Assembly (NCBI GenBank): GCA_036003885.1
Contig: DASYSA010000359.1
Span: 1 to 36,563, forward strand
Origin: DASYSA01 sp036003885
GTDB lineage: Bacteria; Acidobacteriota; Blastocatellia; UBA7656
Length of the DNA stretch: 36,563 bases
Direction: 5' to 3'
Shown: piece after piece, positions 16,643 through 26,354 of the stretch
Numbering within the stretch: the first letter of the stretch is position 1
Layout of the letters: every line of letters starts with the position of its first letter
Notes under the pieces: generated by a model
What the model was told of the DNA's origin: nothing
The model's input: only the letters and a program-made list of their open reading frames with translations
Databases searched by the model: none
Position numbers and translations under genes: made by a program

Positions 16643-19600
16643 ATGGCAAGGCAAATCTGGGTTGGTCCTGTTTTGAGCAACAACCGCGAGCGCATTGTTG
16701 AGCGATGCGCCGGGCTTATCTCCGAAGGCCGAGCCGACTCGGTTCTCTACCTGACGGCTTCTTATCCGTTGCTGGAGCTGGTGACTTCAGGACTGCTCGA
16801 CGGCGAGCGCAACCGGGGCGTTTGGGGATCCCTTCCGGTGCACCTTTTTCGAGGGTTCGTCAGGCACCTGCTTGCGACCGCGATCGAAGAAGAGAGCGGT
16901 CTCCCGCTTCTACCCCGCATCCCCATAGACCGCGAAGATCTTCCGCTCAAGCGCAGCCTCCTCGCGCAGATCCTCAGGGGACTGGCCCGTGCCGGCAAGC
17001 TCAACGCCCTGGCGCCGCTCGCTCACAGTGAAGGCTGTGTCAACAGTGTTGCCTCGCTGATAGGCGAGATGCAGCGCGCAGCTAAAACTCCGGCCGAGTT
17101 TGAAGCGATTGTTCGGTCTCGCGCGCGAGATTTGAATGAACCCGTCGCTAATGGCGACGCAACTATCCCGCGCCAGATCGATTTCGACCGGGAGCTGAGC
17201 CTGATCTACGCTGTGTACTCCAACGCTTTGGATCGCTTTCATCTCACCGAAGACGACGCCGATCAATTGCGCGCGCTTTCGGTGTTGCGCGGTGAAGTTG
17301 AAGGCAAGCGGGTCAAGCTGCCGTGGCTGGAGCACGTGCGGCTGCTGGTGCTGGATGGCTTCTTCGACTTCACGCCGATTCAAGGCGAGATCCTGCGATT
17401 GCTCATCCCCCAGGTCCCCGAGGCGATAGTGAATTTGAACGGGGACCAACGAAACCCGGAAATCTTCAGACCCTACGAGAGCACGATCAGGCAACTTGGT
17501 TCCATGGCGGACTTCGAATTGTGCACGACTGTCGAAGAACAGCCGGTTGCCGGGGTCTTGTCGAAGCTGAGGGCGCGCCTGTTCAACCCCTTCGCAGAAG
17601 TCCGTGAAGGTGAAGAGGCTAGCGCCCTGGAACAGGCTCCTGAAGCCGCTTCTGAGACTGAGCCGGAAGAACCAAACATCCGCCTGTTCGAATGCGGTGA
17701 TCGCGAAACCGAGATACGCACCATTGCAAAAGAGATCAAGCGGCTGGCGCTGGTGGGCGGCTACAGGCTTTCGGAGATCGCTCTCGTAGTTCGCCAGCGC
17801 GCGGCGTACTCCGACGCCATCGCCCGGATCTTCGAAGACGAAGCGATACCCTGTGCTATTGAACGGCGCAGCGCGCTTGTGGAGGTGCCCGCGGTTCGCG
17901 CGGCCGCAAAGCTGTTCCAGTTGCTGCGCGAGATGGGAGACGCCGGAAGCGCGAAGATCGGCGACCTGGCCGACCTGCTCAAGTCCGGATACTTCCGCCC
18001 CGCCGAAGCCGATGTTGCCGCCTTGTACGCGAGATTCAAACGCGAGCGGGAGCAGCTACTGATAAGAGCGCGCAAAGATGGAGTGAAGGAGCCTGCCGTC
18101 TGGGATGTGGACGAGCTTGAAAATGCGATCGCTTTCGTAGGCGGAGAGATGCGCGTTGTCGATTGGCTATCGCGAGCGCGAAGACTGGCCGGGCGAACAG
18201 GAAGACCAGCCGACGCTGAGCTGGTCGATGACGACGAGACTGAGGATAACAGCCTCGTATCCGTCGATGTGGAATCCGAGAACATCTCCGACGCGCCGGA
18301 CATTGAGCAGCCAGGCTCTGAAGTGAAGCCCAGGCTTGCGCGCGAGGTTCATCCGGCGGTTATTGCCTGGGCGGCGACCTTGATTCAGTACATAAACAGC
18401 TTGATCGGCCAGATGCCGATGGACGGACGTCCGGCCGATCTTCGACATTCGTTGCTGCTCTTGCTTGAGCGGCTTCAATTTGCCAGCCAAATAAAGTCTC
18501 GAAGCTTATCGTCGGAAGAGGAGTTGACCAGGGCCACACTCGATCTGCGCGGTCTGGAGGGGATGCGCCGGGCCTTCATCGCCGCAATGCGAAGCTTCGA
18601 GATCGCCGAAGGCGTCATGGGCGACTGGACGACCTCCACAGAAGGAGTCGAAGCGGCCTCGCGCTTGATCAAGCTGGCATCGCTGATCGATGAGGTGATG
18701 CGTTCTTTGCGAGGACAGGGCGAGGCGATCGGAATGAGCGGAGGAGATCGCGATGGGTTGCAGGTGCTGGAGGCGACCGATGTCCGTGGTCTGCAGTTCC
18801 GGGCGATATTCATTGCCGGGCTGATCGAAGGCGGCTTTCCGCTGCGCACGCCCCGCGACTGGATCTATCCACACGAAGAGCGCGAGCGGCTGAGCGCGTA
18901 CGGGTTGACTCTCGAAGACATCTCTCCTGCTACCTTGCTCAAGGAGGAGCACTACTTCTATCAAGCCTCTTGCCGGGCAACCGAGCGGCTCTACGTGAGC
19001 AGGCCGTTGATGCTCGAAGGCGACACTGAGACGGTTGCCTCTTATTACATCGAGGAGCTGAAGCAAGCAGCCGCGCCGTTCGAAATCGCTGCAGAGATCC
19101 TGCGTCGCGATTTTGACGGGCTAGAGTTGTTTCGAGCCTCGACCAGTTCCGAGATCGTGGTAGCGCTTGTTCGCCAAAGCGAGCGACATCGGCACGCTTC
19201 GCAAGGCGGGAATCTCCTGCCCCTGCCTTACATCGAGCAGGCAATTTCGTGGGCGAGCGAAAAGGAGTATCTGAGCTGGTGGGCATCGGATCGTATCAAC
19301 ATCGAGCGCGAGAGGGCAGGGAAGCGATTCACGGAGTTCGATGGGGAGATCACAAATCGCGATCTTATCGGAATGCTTTATAAGCAGTTCGGGGAAGGTC
19401 ACGTCTTCAGCGCAAGCGAACTGAGTCTATATGGCAAGTGTCCGTTCAAGTTCTACGCTGAGCGGATTCTGAGGCTCGACCCGCGGGGTGAGGCCGCCCT
19501 CGACCTGAAAGCACTCGACGCCGGACGGCTGCTTCACGAGGTCCTCAGGCGGTTCTTTGAACGCCATCGATCGCAACAACTCAAGTCCCTGGATCGTGAG

Positions 19601-20353
19601 GAACTTCGGGCTGAGCTTCAGCAGGTGGCCGATAGGGTTTTCGACGAGCATGAGCGCGCGGTGCCCCCGCTCAACCCGCAGGTCTGGCGCATCGACCGGG
19701 AGATAAGAAAGATATTGCTGGATCAGGTATTGATATATGAGTTGAGTCTCCAGGAGAACGCGAATGGCGCGAAGACTATGCGCCCGACCTTCTTCGAGCT
19801 GGGGTTCGGAATGAAGGATGATGAAGGCGACCCGAATTCGAAGCGAAAATACCTCGAGCGCACACATCCTGAAGGGCAGACAGTGTTGCTTCGGGGACGC
19901 ATAGACCGCGTCGATATAGCCCCGGACGGGACGGTGATCGCGTACGACTACAAATTGTCGAAGGGCGCCAACGTAACTGACATGCGAGAAGGCCGGGACC
20001 TTCAGATCGGGATCTACCTGACGGCGCTCGAGCAGCTCTTCTTGCGCGGTCACCCGATTGCAGGCGGAGGATTTTATGTTTTGCGCGGCAAGCAGGACCG
20101 GCGCAATCGCGGACTATATCGAATGAGTTTCAATGACTACACGAAGCTCAGCGGCAGCATTGCGGCGACTCTTACCGACGATGAGTGGCAACAGGTGCGG
20201 CGTGAAATGGAGGCCCGAATGTGGGAGTTCATCGACGGCATGAAGGTGGGAAGCTTCCGCGTGAAACCGTCGGCGCCGAAGGATACTTGCCCTCGATGCG
20301 ACTTCTCCTCGGTATGCAGGTACGAGACATTCCGTATTCGAGGAAAGGAATAG
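16643..20353 (+). CDS. addB2: AddB-like PD-(D/E)XK exonuclease subunit with Fe-S cluster, pair 2
   Basis: 1,236 aa. Same architecture as the product at 5848-9150 but longer and highly divergent. Seen: N-terminal IWVGPVLSNNRERIVERC, where a Walker A would be but without GKT; LVLDGFFDFTPIQGEIL, a decayed motif II; LQVLEATDVRGLQFRAIFIAGLIEGGFPLR, a motif V remnant; an acidic low-complexity stretch around 520-560; then nuclease elements FSASELSLYGKCPFKFYAERIL with C933, RLLHEVL, GRIDRVD with D1088, AYDYK with D1102 and K1104, and TCPRCDFSSVC with C1216, C1219 and C1225. All catalytic and Fe-S positions are present. The helicase partner starts 5 bases after the stop. Gene name by analogy with AddB. 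Confidence 0.85.
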   Translation: MARQIWVGPVLSNNRERIVERCAGLISEGRADSVLYLTASYPLLELVTSGLLDGERNRGVWGSLPVHLFRGFVRHLLATAIEEESGLPLLPRIPIDREDLPLKRSLLAQILRGLARAGKLNALAPLAHSEGCVNSVASLIGEMQRAAKTPAEFEAIVRSRARDLNEPVANGDATIPRQIDFDRELSLIYAVYSNALDRFHLTEDDADQLRALSVLRGEVEGKRVKLPWLEHVRLLVLDGFFDFTPIQGEILRLLIPQVPEAIVNLNGDQRNPEIFRPYESTIRQLGSMADFELCTTVEEQPVAGVLSKLRARLFNPFAEVREGEEASALEQAPEAASETEPEEPNIRLFECGDRETEIRTIAKEIKRLALVGGYRLSEIALVVRQRAAYSDAIARIFEDEAIPCAIERRSALVEVPAVRAAAKLFQLLREMGDAGSAKIGDLADLLKSGYFRPAEADVAALYARFKREREQLLIRARKDGVKEPAVWDVDELENAIAFVGGEMRVVDWLSRARRLAGRTGRPADAELVDDDETEDNSLVSVDVESENISDAPDIEQPGSEVKPRLAREVHPAVIAWAATLIQYINSLIGQMPMDGRPADLRHSLLLLLERLQFASQIKSRSLSSEEELTRATLDLRGLEGMRRAFIAAMRSFEIAEGVMGDWTTSTEGVEAASRLIKLASLIDEVMRSLRGQGEAIGMSGGDRDGLQVLEATDVRGLQFRAIFIAGLIEGGFPLRTPRDWIYPHEERERLSAYGLTLEDISPATLLKEEHYFYQASCRATERLYVSRPLMLEGDTETVASYYIEELKQAAAPFEIAAEILRRDFDGLELFRASTSSEIVVALVRQSERHRHASQGGNLLPLPYIEQAISWASEKEYLSWWASDRINIERERAGKRFTEFDGEITNRDLIGMLYKQFGEGHVFSASELSLYGKCPFKFYAERILRLDPRGEAALDLKALDAGRLLHEVLRRFFERHRSQQLKSLDREELRAELQQVADRVFDEHERAVPPLNPQVWRIDREIRKILLDQVLIYELSLQENANGAKTMRPTFFELGFGMKDDEGDPNSKRKYLERTHPEGQTVLLRGRIDRVDIAPDGTVIAYDYKLSKGANVTDMREGRDLQIGIYLTALEQLFLRGHPIAGGGFYVLRGKQDRRNRGLYRMSFNDYTKLSGSIAATLTDDEWQQVRREMEARMWEFIDGMKVGSFRVKPSAPKDTCPRCDFSSVCRYETFRIRGKE

Positions 20354-20361
20354 CGACTTTG
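20341..20361 (+). promoter_or_regulatory. Ribosome binding site deciding a TTG start for addA2
   Basis: AGGAAAGGA (20341-20349) lies inside the last codons of addB2 and is 9 bases from TTG 20359. There is no ATG between the addB2 stop and the first conserved residues; GTG 20389 is the alternative but has no site at proper distance. A start this close to the upstream stop indicates translational coupling of the two subunits. Confidence 0.55.
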
Positions 20362-23300
20362 CAGGGGCTTCCCTGCACTACGACCAACGTGCGAGAACTG
20401 AAACCGGCACAGGCAGAAGCCGCTTACACGCTCGATCGGCATATCTCTGTCACTGCCGGTCCGGGCGCAGGCAAGACCACCGTATTGGTCGAACGTTACC
20501 TCCATATCCTTCGCACCCGCGACATCACTGTAGACCAGATCGTCGCGATCACCTTTACCAATCGCGCCGCCAACGAAATGCGCGAACGATTGCGGCAGGA
20601 GCTTGACCGCTTACTCCGTTCAGCGGCGCCCGACGAACGCAGAATCTGGATGCGCCACAAGCGCACGCTCGACGGCGCCGTCATTACGACCATTCACGGT
20701 TTCTGCGCGAGACTCCTTCGTGAGTTTCCGGCCGAAGCCGGCATCGATCCCCAGTTCGCGCTTCTGGATCAACACCAATCCGCGATGCTCGAAGAACGGG
20801 TCGTAGAACAGGCGCTCACCGAATTCATCGACTCGGGGGATGAAACGATCACCCGGCTGACCGCTGGCGTGGGCAGAGTGAGACTGGCCGAGGGGCTGAT
20901 CAGCATCTTTCGAGGGATGCGCAATCAGGGCCTGAAGCTCGAGCACGTGGCCCGCATGACCGCGGACGTTCACGGGACCATCGATGACTATAAGGCAGCG
21001 CTCGAAGAGCTGAATGCCCGAATGTCCGAGTTCATCGCCGTACGCGGGCTTACGAAGGGCGCAGAGGCCAGACGTGCGGAGACCTCGCGGCGATGGCCGA
21101 TCGTGAGGCAGATGCTGCTGGAGATGACTGACCAGATGCTCGCAGGCCAATTGCCATGGTCATCGCTCGCAGACTACTGTCAGGCGGTCGAGGAGTTTCG
21201 CGAGACGAGCAGGCCGAATGCGTCGGGGACGATCGGCGACCTCGTCAAAGTTCTGGACGAATTGATATGGAAACAGAAGCTGAGCGGGCGAGTTCCGCAG
21301 CTCTGGTTCGATCTCTATGCGAGGCAGTATGCGGGGGAGTTGATGGCGGTCCTGGCGCGCATCGAGCAGCGCATGCAGGAAGAGAAGCTGCGGTTGTCGG
21401 CCCTCGACTTTGACGATCTGCAACTGCGATCCCTGAAGCTTCTGGACGAACGCCCCGAAATCCTGCGCCGAGCATCGCGCCGCTATCGTTTTTACCTGGT
21501 CGACGAGTTTCAGGACACCAACACTCTGCAACGCGACCTGATGACCAGGTTGGCGCTGGATCCCGGCAATCGCGCAAATCTCTTCATCGTCGGCGACCGC
21601 AAGCAATCGATCTATGGATTCCGAGGTGCGGACGTCGACGTCTTTCGCGAGATGACGGCGGCGCTTGAGGGGGAAGGCGGCGAATCCAGGCCGCTCAACT
21701 TGAACTTTCGCAGCCAGCCGCCGTTGATCGACTTCTTTAACCTACTGTTCAAACGCATATTCGCCCCGGCTGAAAATGCAGAGGCAGCCGAGTTGAAGGA
21801 TCTCGGATTTGTCGAACACGAAGAGAGCGAGGCCGAGCGCGAAGGTGTAGACGCGGGTCCGTTGGTTGAGCTGTTGATCGATCTGAGGCCGGGCGATTCA
21901 CCACAGAAGACAGATGTTGAGACTCCGCGTGAGCGGGACGCATGGCAGGTTGCGACCCGGATCAGCAAGTTGGTCGAGGTTGGTGAAGAAGGCGGACGCA
22001 GATTCGCGTTTCGGGACATCGCTCTCCTGTTCCGGGCGATGACCGAGGCGTGGATCTACGAATCGGCGCTGCGCCATGCAGGCATTCCCTATTTGACCGT
22101 TCAGGGCAAGGGCTTTTACGAGCGCGAGGAGATCAGAGACCTGATTCAGTTGCTCCGTTTCCTCGATAACATGACCGACGAGTTGGCGCTTGCGGCGGTG
22201 CTCAGGTCTCCGTTGTGCGGAATCTCCGACAATGAACTGCTAATGATGAGATGCGCCCCTGGGAAACCCGGAATGGAAAGGGGTGCGTTGCGCAGGCACG
22301 GGGGCATTCGCAATCTGATGGCGGCCCTCGAGCATCCGGATGACATTGGGTACATCCACCCCATCAGACTCGTCCAACTGCGGAGTGCACACAAGTGGCT
22401 CAAGCAAGTTGTTACGCGCAGAAACCGATCAGGTCTTGCCGAACTCCTCAGATTTGCGGTCGAGACATCCGAGTTCAGAAGTGTGATCGCCGCGACCTTT
22501 GACGGCGCGCAAAGGCTGGCCAACGTTGAAAAGCTGTTCACTCTGGCGGAGCGCTTCGAGAGATCCGGGGCCCACATGATTCGGGACTTCGTTCGCTTCA
22601 TTCGCGACTTTGAAGCCGCAGGTGGGCGCGAAAGCGAAGGCCAGATGGATGACTCGGCCGATGCTGTTCGACTGATGACCATTCATCAATCGAAGGGTCT
22701 CGAATTCCCGGTGGTCATACTGCCTGAGCTTCATCGCCTCGCGGAGGTGCGAAGCGAATGGTATCTACTGGACCGGCATCTCGGGTTGACCGTGAAGGTG
22801 CCGGATGGGCGAGGCTGGCGAGTTACTGGATACACGATGGCGAGGCTTCGCGAGCGAGCGAAGTTGCGCGACCAGTTCGAGAGCATGCGATTGCTGTACG
22901 TGGCGGCTACCCGGGCGCAGGATCGGCTGATCCTATCTGGCGCGGCCAAGGACTTGAAGACCGGCCGCGGAAACTGGCTCGGCTGGATCGCCCAGGCGAT
23001 TGGCCTGGAAGAGTCTCGTAAGAGTGGAGTTGCCAACGTCGGCGAGAAATGCGCGGTGAGTGTGACGTTGAATCTGCGTGACGAGCCTGTGGCTGTTGGG
23101 CCGATTGTGATTCCGACGGAAGAGCCACGAGAGGTGATCAAATTGCCCGAGCCGGACGCGGAAGCCTTTCCGCTGCTCGGCGCGATAGAGACGGAGCGGC
23201 AGAGAGCGGTTCATCGCTTCAGCGTGACTCAATTGATCAACTATCGCCGTTGTCCGAGGCAGTACTACTTCGACCGAGTGCTGCATGCGCCGACCGGCGA

Positions 23301-24171
23301 GGAGGTGGCGGTCTGGAACGATGCCGAAGCTCCTGAGCCGCCGGCTAATTTGAACGCGACGCTCCGGGGCGCGGTGATACACCGGTTCTGTGAGAAGTTC
23401 ATAGAGGGTGATCCGCTCGAGTGCTTGCGCACCAGTCTGGATGATGTGTTGCGGTTGCGTGAAGCGGAACTGGGCGACCGGGTCGCGGAATTAGATCGGG
23501 GACGGGCGGTTCAGGACCTGGAACCGTTGGCCCGGAATTACCTATCAAGCAAAGTGCGAGAGCGAATCGAATCGGCGCGGCGTACTGCAGGCGACAAGGA
23601 AGGGATGGGCGTGCTGAGTGAACAGCGATTTCGCCTCAGGCGGCCGCTTGGCATTCTGACTGGAACCATAGACAAGCTTCTCGTCCGGGAGGACGCCAAT
23701 GGCCTGAGCGTTGAGATCATCGACTTCAAGACAAATCGCCTACGGTTTAAGCGGGGCATCGAAAGTGATCAACAGCCGCCGAATGATAAGGGACAAGAGC
23801 AGGAGCAACTATCATTCGGCTTTTTGACTCCGGATTTCGATGCGGACCGTATCATCCAGGCTGAAGTCGATGCCGCCGCAGCCGACTATGAACTGCAGAT
23901 GCAATCATATGCGCTGGCGGCTCACGAGCTGATTCCAAAGGCCAACCGCATTCAAGTGACATTGCACTTCCTGGATCCCAACTTGGAGAAGAGGCTGCCA
24001 GGATCATTACTCGAACGCGAAGCCTGTGCGAGTGCGATTGACCGGGCGATGCTGGACGTTGTGTCGTCGAGCTCTCCCGAGGGTTTCGAGGTTCGACCGG
24101 CCGATCACTGCCGTGTCTGCAGTTTTCAGGATCTATGCCGAGCAGGTCGCCAGTGGCTGGCGGAGAAATAG
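20359..24171 (+). CDS. addA2: AddA-like UvrD helicase-nuclease carrying an Fe-S nuclease domain, pair 2
   Basis: About 1,270 aa. Helicase motifs in order: Walker A TAGPGAGKTT (K39), TFTNRAANEMRERL, LVDEFQDTNTLQ, GDRKQSIYGFRGAD, LNLNFRSQPPL, RLMTIHQSKGLEFPVVIL, LLYVAATRAQDRLILSG. The C-terminal nuclease has LRGAVIHRFC, GTIDKLL (D1105), IIDFKTN (D1122, K1124) and QMQSYALA. Unlike canonical AddA, and unlike the pair 1 AddA, it has the AddB-style cysteine set: C965 in LINYRRCPRQYYF and C1251, C1254, C1260 in HCRVCSFQDLC. Start at TTG 20359 by ribosome site; a frame from 20221 would overlap addB2 by 132 bases. Presumed partner is AddB2. ligA follows after 90 bases. Confidence 0.9.
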   Translation: MQGLPCTTTNVRELKPAQAEAAYTLDRHISVTAGPGAGKTTVLVERYLHILRTRDITVDQIVAITFTNRAANEMRERLRQELDRLLRSAAPDERRIWMRHKRTLDGAVITTIHGFCARLLREFPAEAGIDPQFALLDQHQSAMLEERVVEQALTEFIDSGDETITRLTAGVGRVRLAEGLISIFRGMRNQGLKLEHVARMTADVHGTIDDYKAALEELNARMSEFIAVRGLTKGAEARRAETSRRWPIVRQMLLEMTDQMLAGQLPWSSLADYCQAVEEFRETSRPNASGTIGDLVKVLDELIWKQKLSGRVPQLWFDLYARQYAGELMAVLARIEQRMQEEKLRLSALDFDDLQLRSLKLLDERPEILRRASRRYRFYLVDEFQDTNTLQRDLMTRLALDPGNRANLFIVGDRKQSIYGFRGADVDVFREMTAALEGEGGESRPLNLNFRSQPPLIDFFNLLFKRIFAPAENAEAAELKDLGFVEHEESEAEREGVDAGPLVELLIDLRPGDSPQKTDVETPRERDAWQVATRISKLVEVGEEGGRRFAFRDIALLFRAMTEAWIYESALRHAGIPYLTVQGKGFYEREEIRDLIQLLRFLDNMTDELALAAVLRSPLCGISDNELLMMRCAPGKPGMERGALRRHGGIRNLMAALEHPDDIGYIHPIRLVQLRSAHKWLKQVVTRRNRSGLAELLRFAVETSEFRSVIAATFDGAQRLANVEKLFTLAERFERSGAHMIRDFVRFIRDFEAAGGRESEGQMDDSADAVRLMTIHQSKGLEFPVVILPELHRLAEVRSEWYLLDRHLGLTVKVPDGRGWRVTGYTMARLRERAKLRDQFESMRLLYVAATRAQDRLILSGAAKDLKTGRGNWLGWIAQAIGLEESRKSGVANVGEKCAVSVTLNLRDEPVAVGPIVIPTEEPREVIKLPEPDAEAFPLLGAIETERQRAVHRFSVTQLINYRRCPRQYYFDRVLHAPTGEEVAVWNDAEAPEPPANLNATLRGAVIHRFCEKFIEGDPLECLRTSLDDVLRLREAELGDRVAELDRGRAVQDLEPLARNYLSSKVRERIESARRTAGDKEGMGVLSEQRFRLRRPLGILTGTIDKLLVREDANGLSVEIIDFKTNRLRFKRGIESDQQPPNDKGQEQEQLSFGFLTPDFDADRIIQAEVDAAAADYELQMQSYALAAHELIPKANRIQVTLHFLDPNLEKRLPGSLLEREACASAIDRAMLDVVSSSSPEGFEVRPADHCRVCSFQDLCRAGRQWLAEK

Positions 24172-24261
24172 GAGAAGGACCGAAGGGAGAAGCCAAATTG
24201 GGTGTTCTTATTTTACAATCAAGCTGTTTTCGCCAGGATGAGTAAGGGGCCAAGATTCCAA

Positions 24262-26277
24262 ATGACCATCGACGTTGACATCGACCGCGTGGCCGCCAGA
24301 ATCGCGGAGCTTCGCCAGAAGATCGAGTACCACAACTATCTCTACTACGTGAAGGATGCCTCGGAGATCTCCGACGCCGAGTACGATCGCATGTTTCGCG
24401 AGTTGCTGGAGCTGGAGAAGGCTCATCCCGAGCTGGCCTCTCCCGACTCTCCAACGCAACGGGTCGGAGGCGAACCGCTGGAGCGGTTCAATAAAGTTGA
24501 ACATCGCGCACCCATGCTAAGTCTGGCAAACGCGTTCAGCGAAGAGGAGCTTCGCGCATTCAACACACGCATTTCGAAGCTGCTGGAGCGCGACGAGATT
24601 GCCTACGTGACCGAGATGAAGATCGATGGAGTCGCGATGGCGTTGACTTATGAAAAGGGGCGCTTTGTGCGGGGTGCTACTCGGGGCAATGGGATTTTGG
24701 GCGAGGATGTCACCGCGAATCTCAGGACCGTCAAACAGGTTCCCCTGCGGTTAACGGGCGCCGATCACATCCCGCTCGTGGAGGTGCGCGGCGAGGTCTA
24801 CTTGCCGCTGTCGGCATTCAATGCCATGAATGAAGAACGAGCTGATCAAGGGCTGGCGGTTTATGCCAACCCGCGAAACGCAGCGGCGGGTGCGATTCGC
24901 CAGCTCGATCCCAAAGTCACCGCGTCTCGGCCTCTAGCCTTCTTCGCTTACGCGATTGGTTACATAGAAGACGAGGAGATGGATACTCAGAAGCAGACGC
25001 TGGAGATGCTCAGCCAGTGGGGCTTTCAGGTGAATACGAATTACAGATGGCATGAGTCAATGGAAGGTGTGATCAAGTTCTGCGGCGAGTGGGAGAAGAA
25101 GCGTGATTCCCTCGACTACGAGATAGACGGGGTTGTGGTGAAGGTTGACAGCCTGGACGATCAGCACTCGCTGGGCACGGTGAGCCGCGACCCCCGTTGG
25201 GCCGTTGCTTTCAAGTTTCCCGGTCAGGTTGCGACGACCAGACTGAAACAGATCGGCGTCAATGTGGGCCGGACAGGATCGATGAACCCTTACGCGGTGC
25301 TTGAGCCTGTGCGGCTTGGCGGAGTTACTATCAAACTTGCAACGCTGCACAATCGAGATGACGTACGCCGCAAGGACATTCGCGTGGGCGACATGGTCGT
25401 CGTGAAGCGCGCCGGCGATGTCATACCCCAGGTTGTGGGGCCGGTTCTGGAGCAACGGACAGGTAGCGAGACGGTGTTCGAATATCCGAAGGTCTGCCCG
25501 TCTTGCGGTAAGAAGGTAGTTCACGAAGAAGGCGACGCGATGGCCTACTGTGTAAATCGCGATTGCCCGGCGCAGATATTCGAAGGTCTCAATCATTTCG
25601 TGAGCCGCGGCGCGATGGACATCGGCGGCCTCGGCCCGTCGACCATTCAGAAGATGATGGATCTGGGATTTGTTAAGAGCAGCGCTGATCTCTATGCGGT
25701 AACCGAAGCGCAACTCGCCGGGCTTCCCGGTTTCAAGGACAAGTCGATAAAGAACCTGTTGAACGCGCTTGAAGCCAGCAAGCAGCGACCGTTCGAGAAT
25801 GTCCTCCTGGCGTTGGGCATTCGCCACGTAGGCGAGGGCGTGGCAGCATTGTTGGTAGAGAGGTTCAACGACATCGACAGTTTAATGAATGCTGAAGAAG
25901 AGGAGATCGCAGGCGTGTTGGGGATTGGTCCGCAAATAGCTCAGAGCGTGCATCAGTATTTTCAGGACGAACGTAATCACGAGCTCGTGGAGCGGCTCCG
26001 GGAGTCCGGCCTCAAGATGAAAGGGGAGCCGCGCATTGCCAGGGAAGGGCCGCTGACTGGCATGACTTTCATAATCACCGGAAAACTTGAAACGATGCCC
26101 CGAAGCGCCGCTGAAAAGTGGGTAGAAGAGCAGGGCGGCTCGATCGCGTCGTCGGTGTCGAAGAAACTTGACTATCTGGTTGTCGGCGCTGACCCAGGGT
26201 CGAAGCTGGCGAAGGCGCGCAAGCTCGGCATCAAGGAGATAACCGAGAAGCAGTTAATGGAGATGGGAGGAGAATAG
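24262..26277 (+). CDS. ligA: NAD-dependent DNA ligase LigA
   Basis: Seals nicks in replication and repair using NAD+. 671 aa from ATG 24262, the typical length. Seen: Ia domain with IEYHNYLYYVKDASEISDAEYD (about 21-42), adenylation motif EMKIDG with catalytic K120, RGNGILGEDVT, VKRAGDVIPQVVGPV, zinc finger CPSCGKKVVHEEG...YCVNRDCPAQ, helix-hairpin-helix repeats (LPGFKDKSIKNLL; LGIRHVGEGVA; VLGIGPQIAQSV), and a C-terminal BRCT domain (GPLTGMTFIITGKLE). ATG 24238 and an earlier ATG (24202) are in frame, but 24262 matches the family N-terminus. Probably co-transcribed with addA2, or from a promoter in the 90-base AT-richer gap that contains TTTTACAAT. Confidence 0.96.
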   Translation: MTIDVDIDRVAARIAELRQKIEYHNYLYYVKDASEISDAEYDRMFRELLELEKAHPELASPDSPTQRVGGEPLERFNKVEHRAPMLSLANAFSEEELRAFNTRISKLLERDEIAYVTEMKIDGVAMALTYEKGRFVRGATRGNGILGEDVTANLRTVKQVPLRLTGADHIPLVEVRGEVYLPLSAFNAMNEERADQGLAVYANPRNAAAGAIRQLDPKVTASRPLAFFAYAIGYIEDEEMDTQKQTLEMLSQWGFQVNTNYRWHESMEGVIKFCGEWEKKRDSLDYEIDGVVVKVDSLDDQHSLGTVSRDPRWAVAFKFPGQVATTRLKQIGVNVGRTGSMNPYAVLEPVRLGGVTIKLATLHNRDDVRRKDIRVGDMVVVKRAGDVIPQVVGPVLEQRTGSETVFEYPKVCPSCGKKVVHEEGDAMAYCVNRDCPAQIFEGLNHFVSRGAMDIGGLGPSTIQKMMDLGFVKSSADLYAVTEAQLAGLPGFKDKSIKNLLNALEASKQRPFENVLLALGIRHVGEGVAALLVERFNDIDSLMNAEEEEIAGVLGIGPQIAQSVHQYFQDERNHELVERLRESGLKMKGEPRIAREGPLTGMTFIITGKLETMPRSAAEKWVEEQGGSIASSVSKKLDYLVVGADPGSKLAKARKLGIKEITEKQLMEMGGE

Positions 26278-26354
26278 CTGCGAGAAGGCAGAAGAGAAGA
26301 CAAAGAACTGTCTTCCTTTCGTTGCGTCTTTTCGCGGCTACGAGAGCTTACATC

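Noticed and set aside
20221..20358. ATG 20221 as start of the second helicase-nuclease
   Set aside because: It would overlap addB2's Fe-S cysteine region by 132 bases; the residues read there are not conserved-looking, and AGGAAAGGA places the start at TTG 20359.
5848..24171. Interpretation of the nuclease-helicase pairs as an integrated phage or plasmid defence island
   Set aside because: No integrase, att-like repeats, tRNA junction or marked composition change was seen, so chromosomal repair genes are the simpler reading; a defence role is kept only as a hypothesis.
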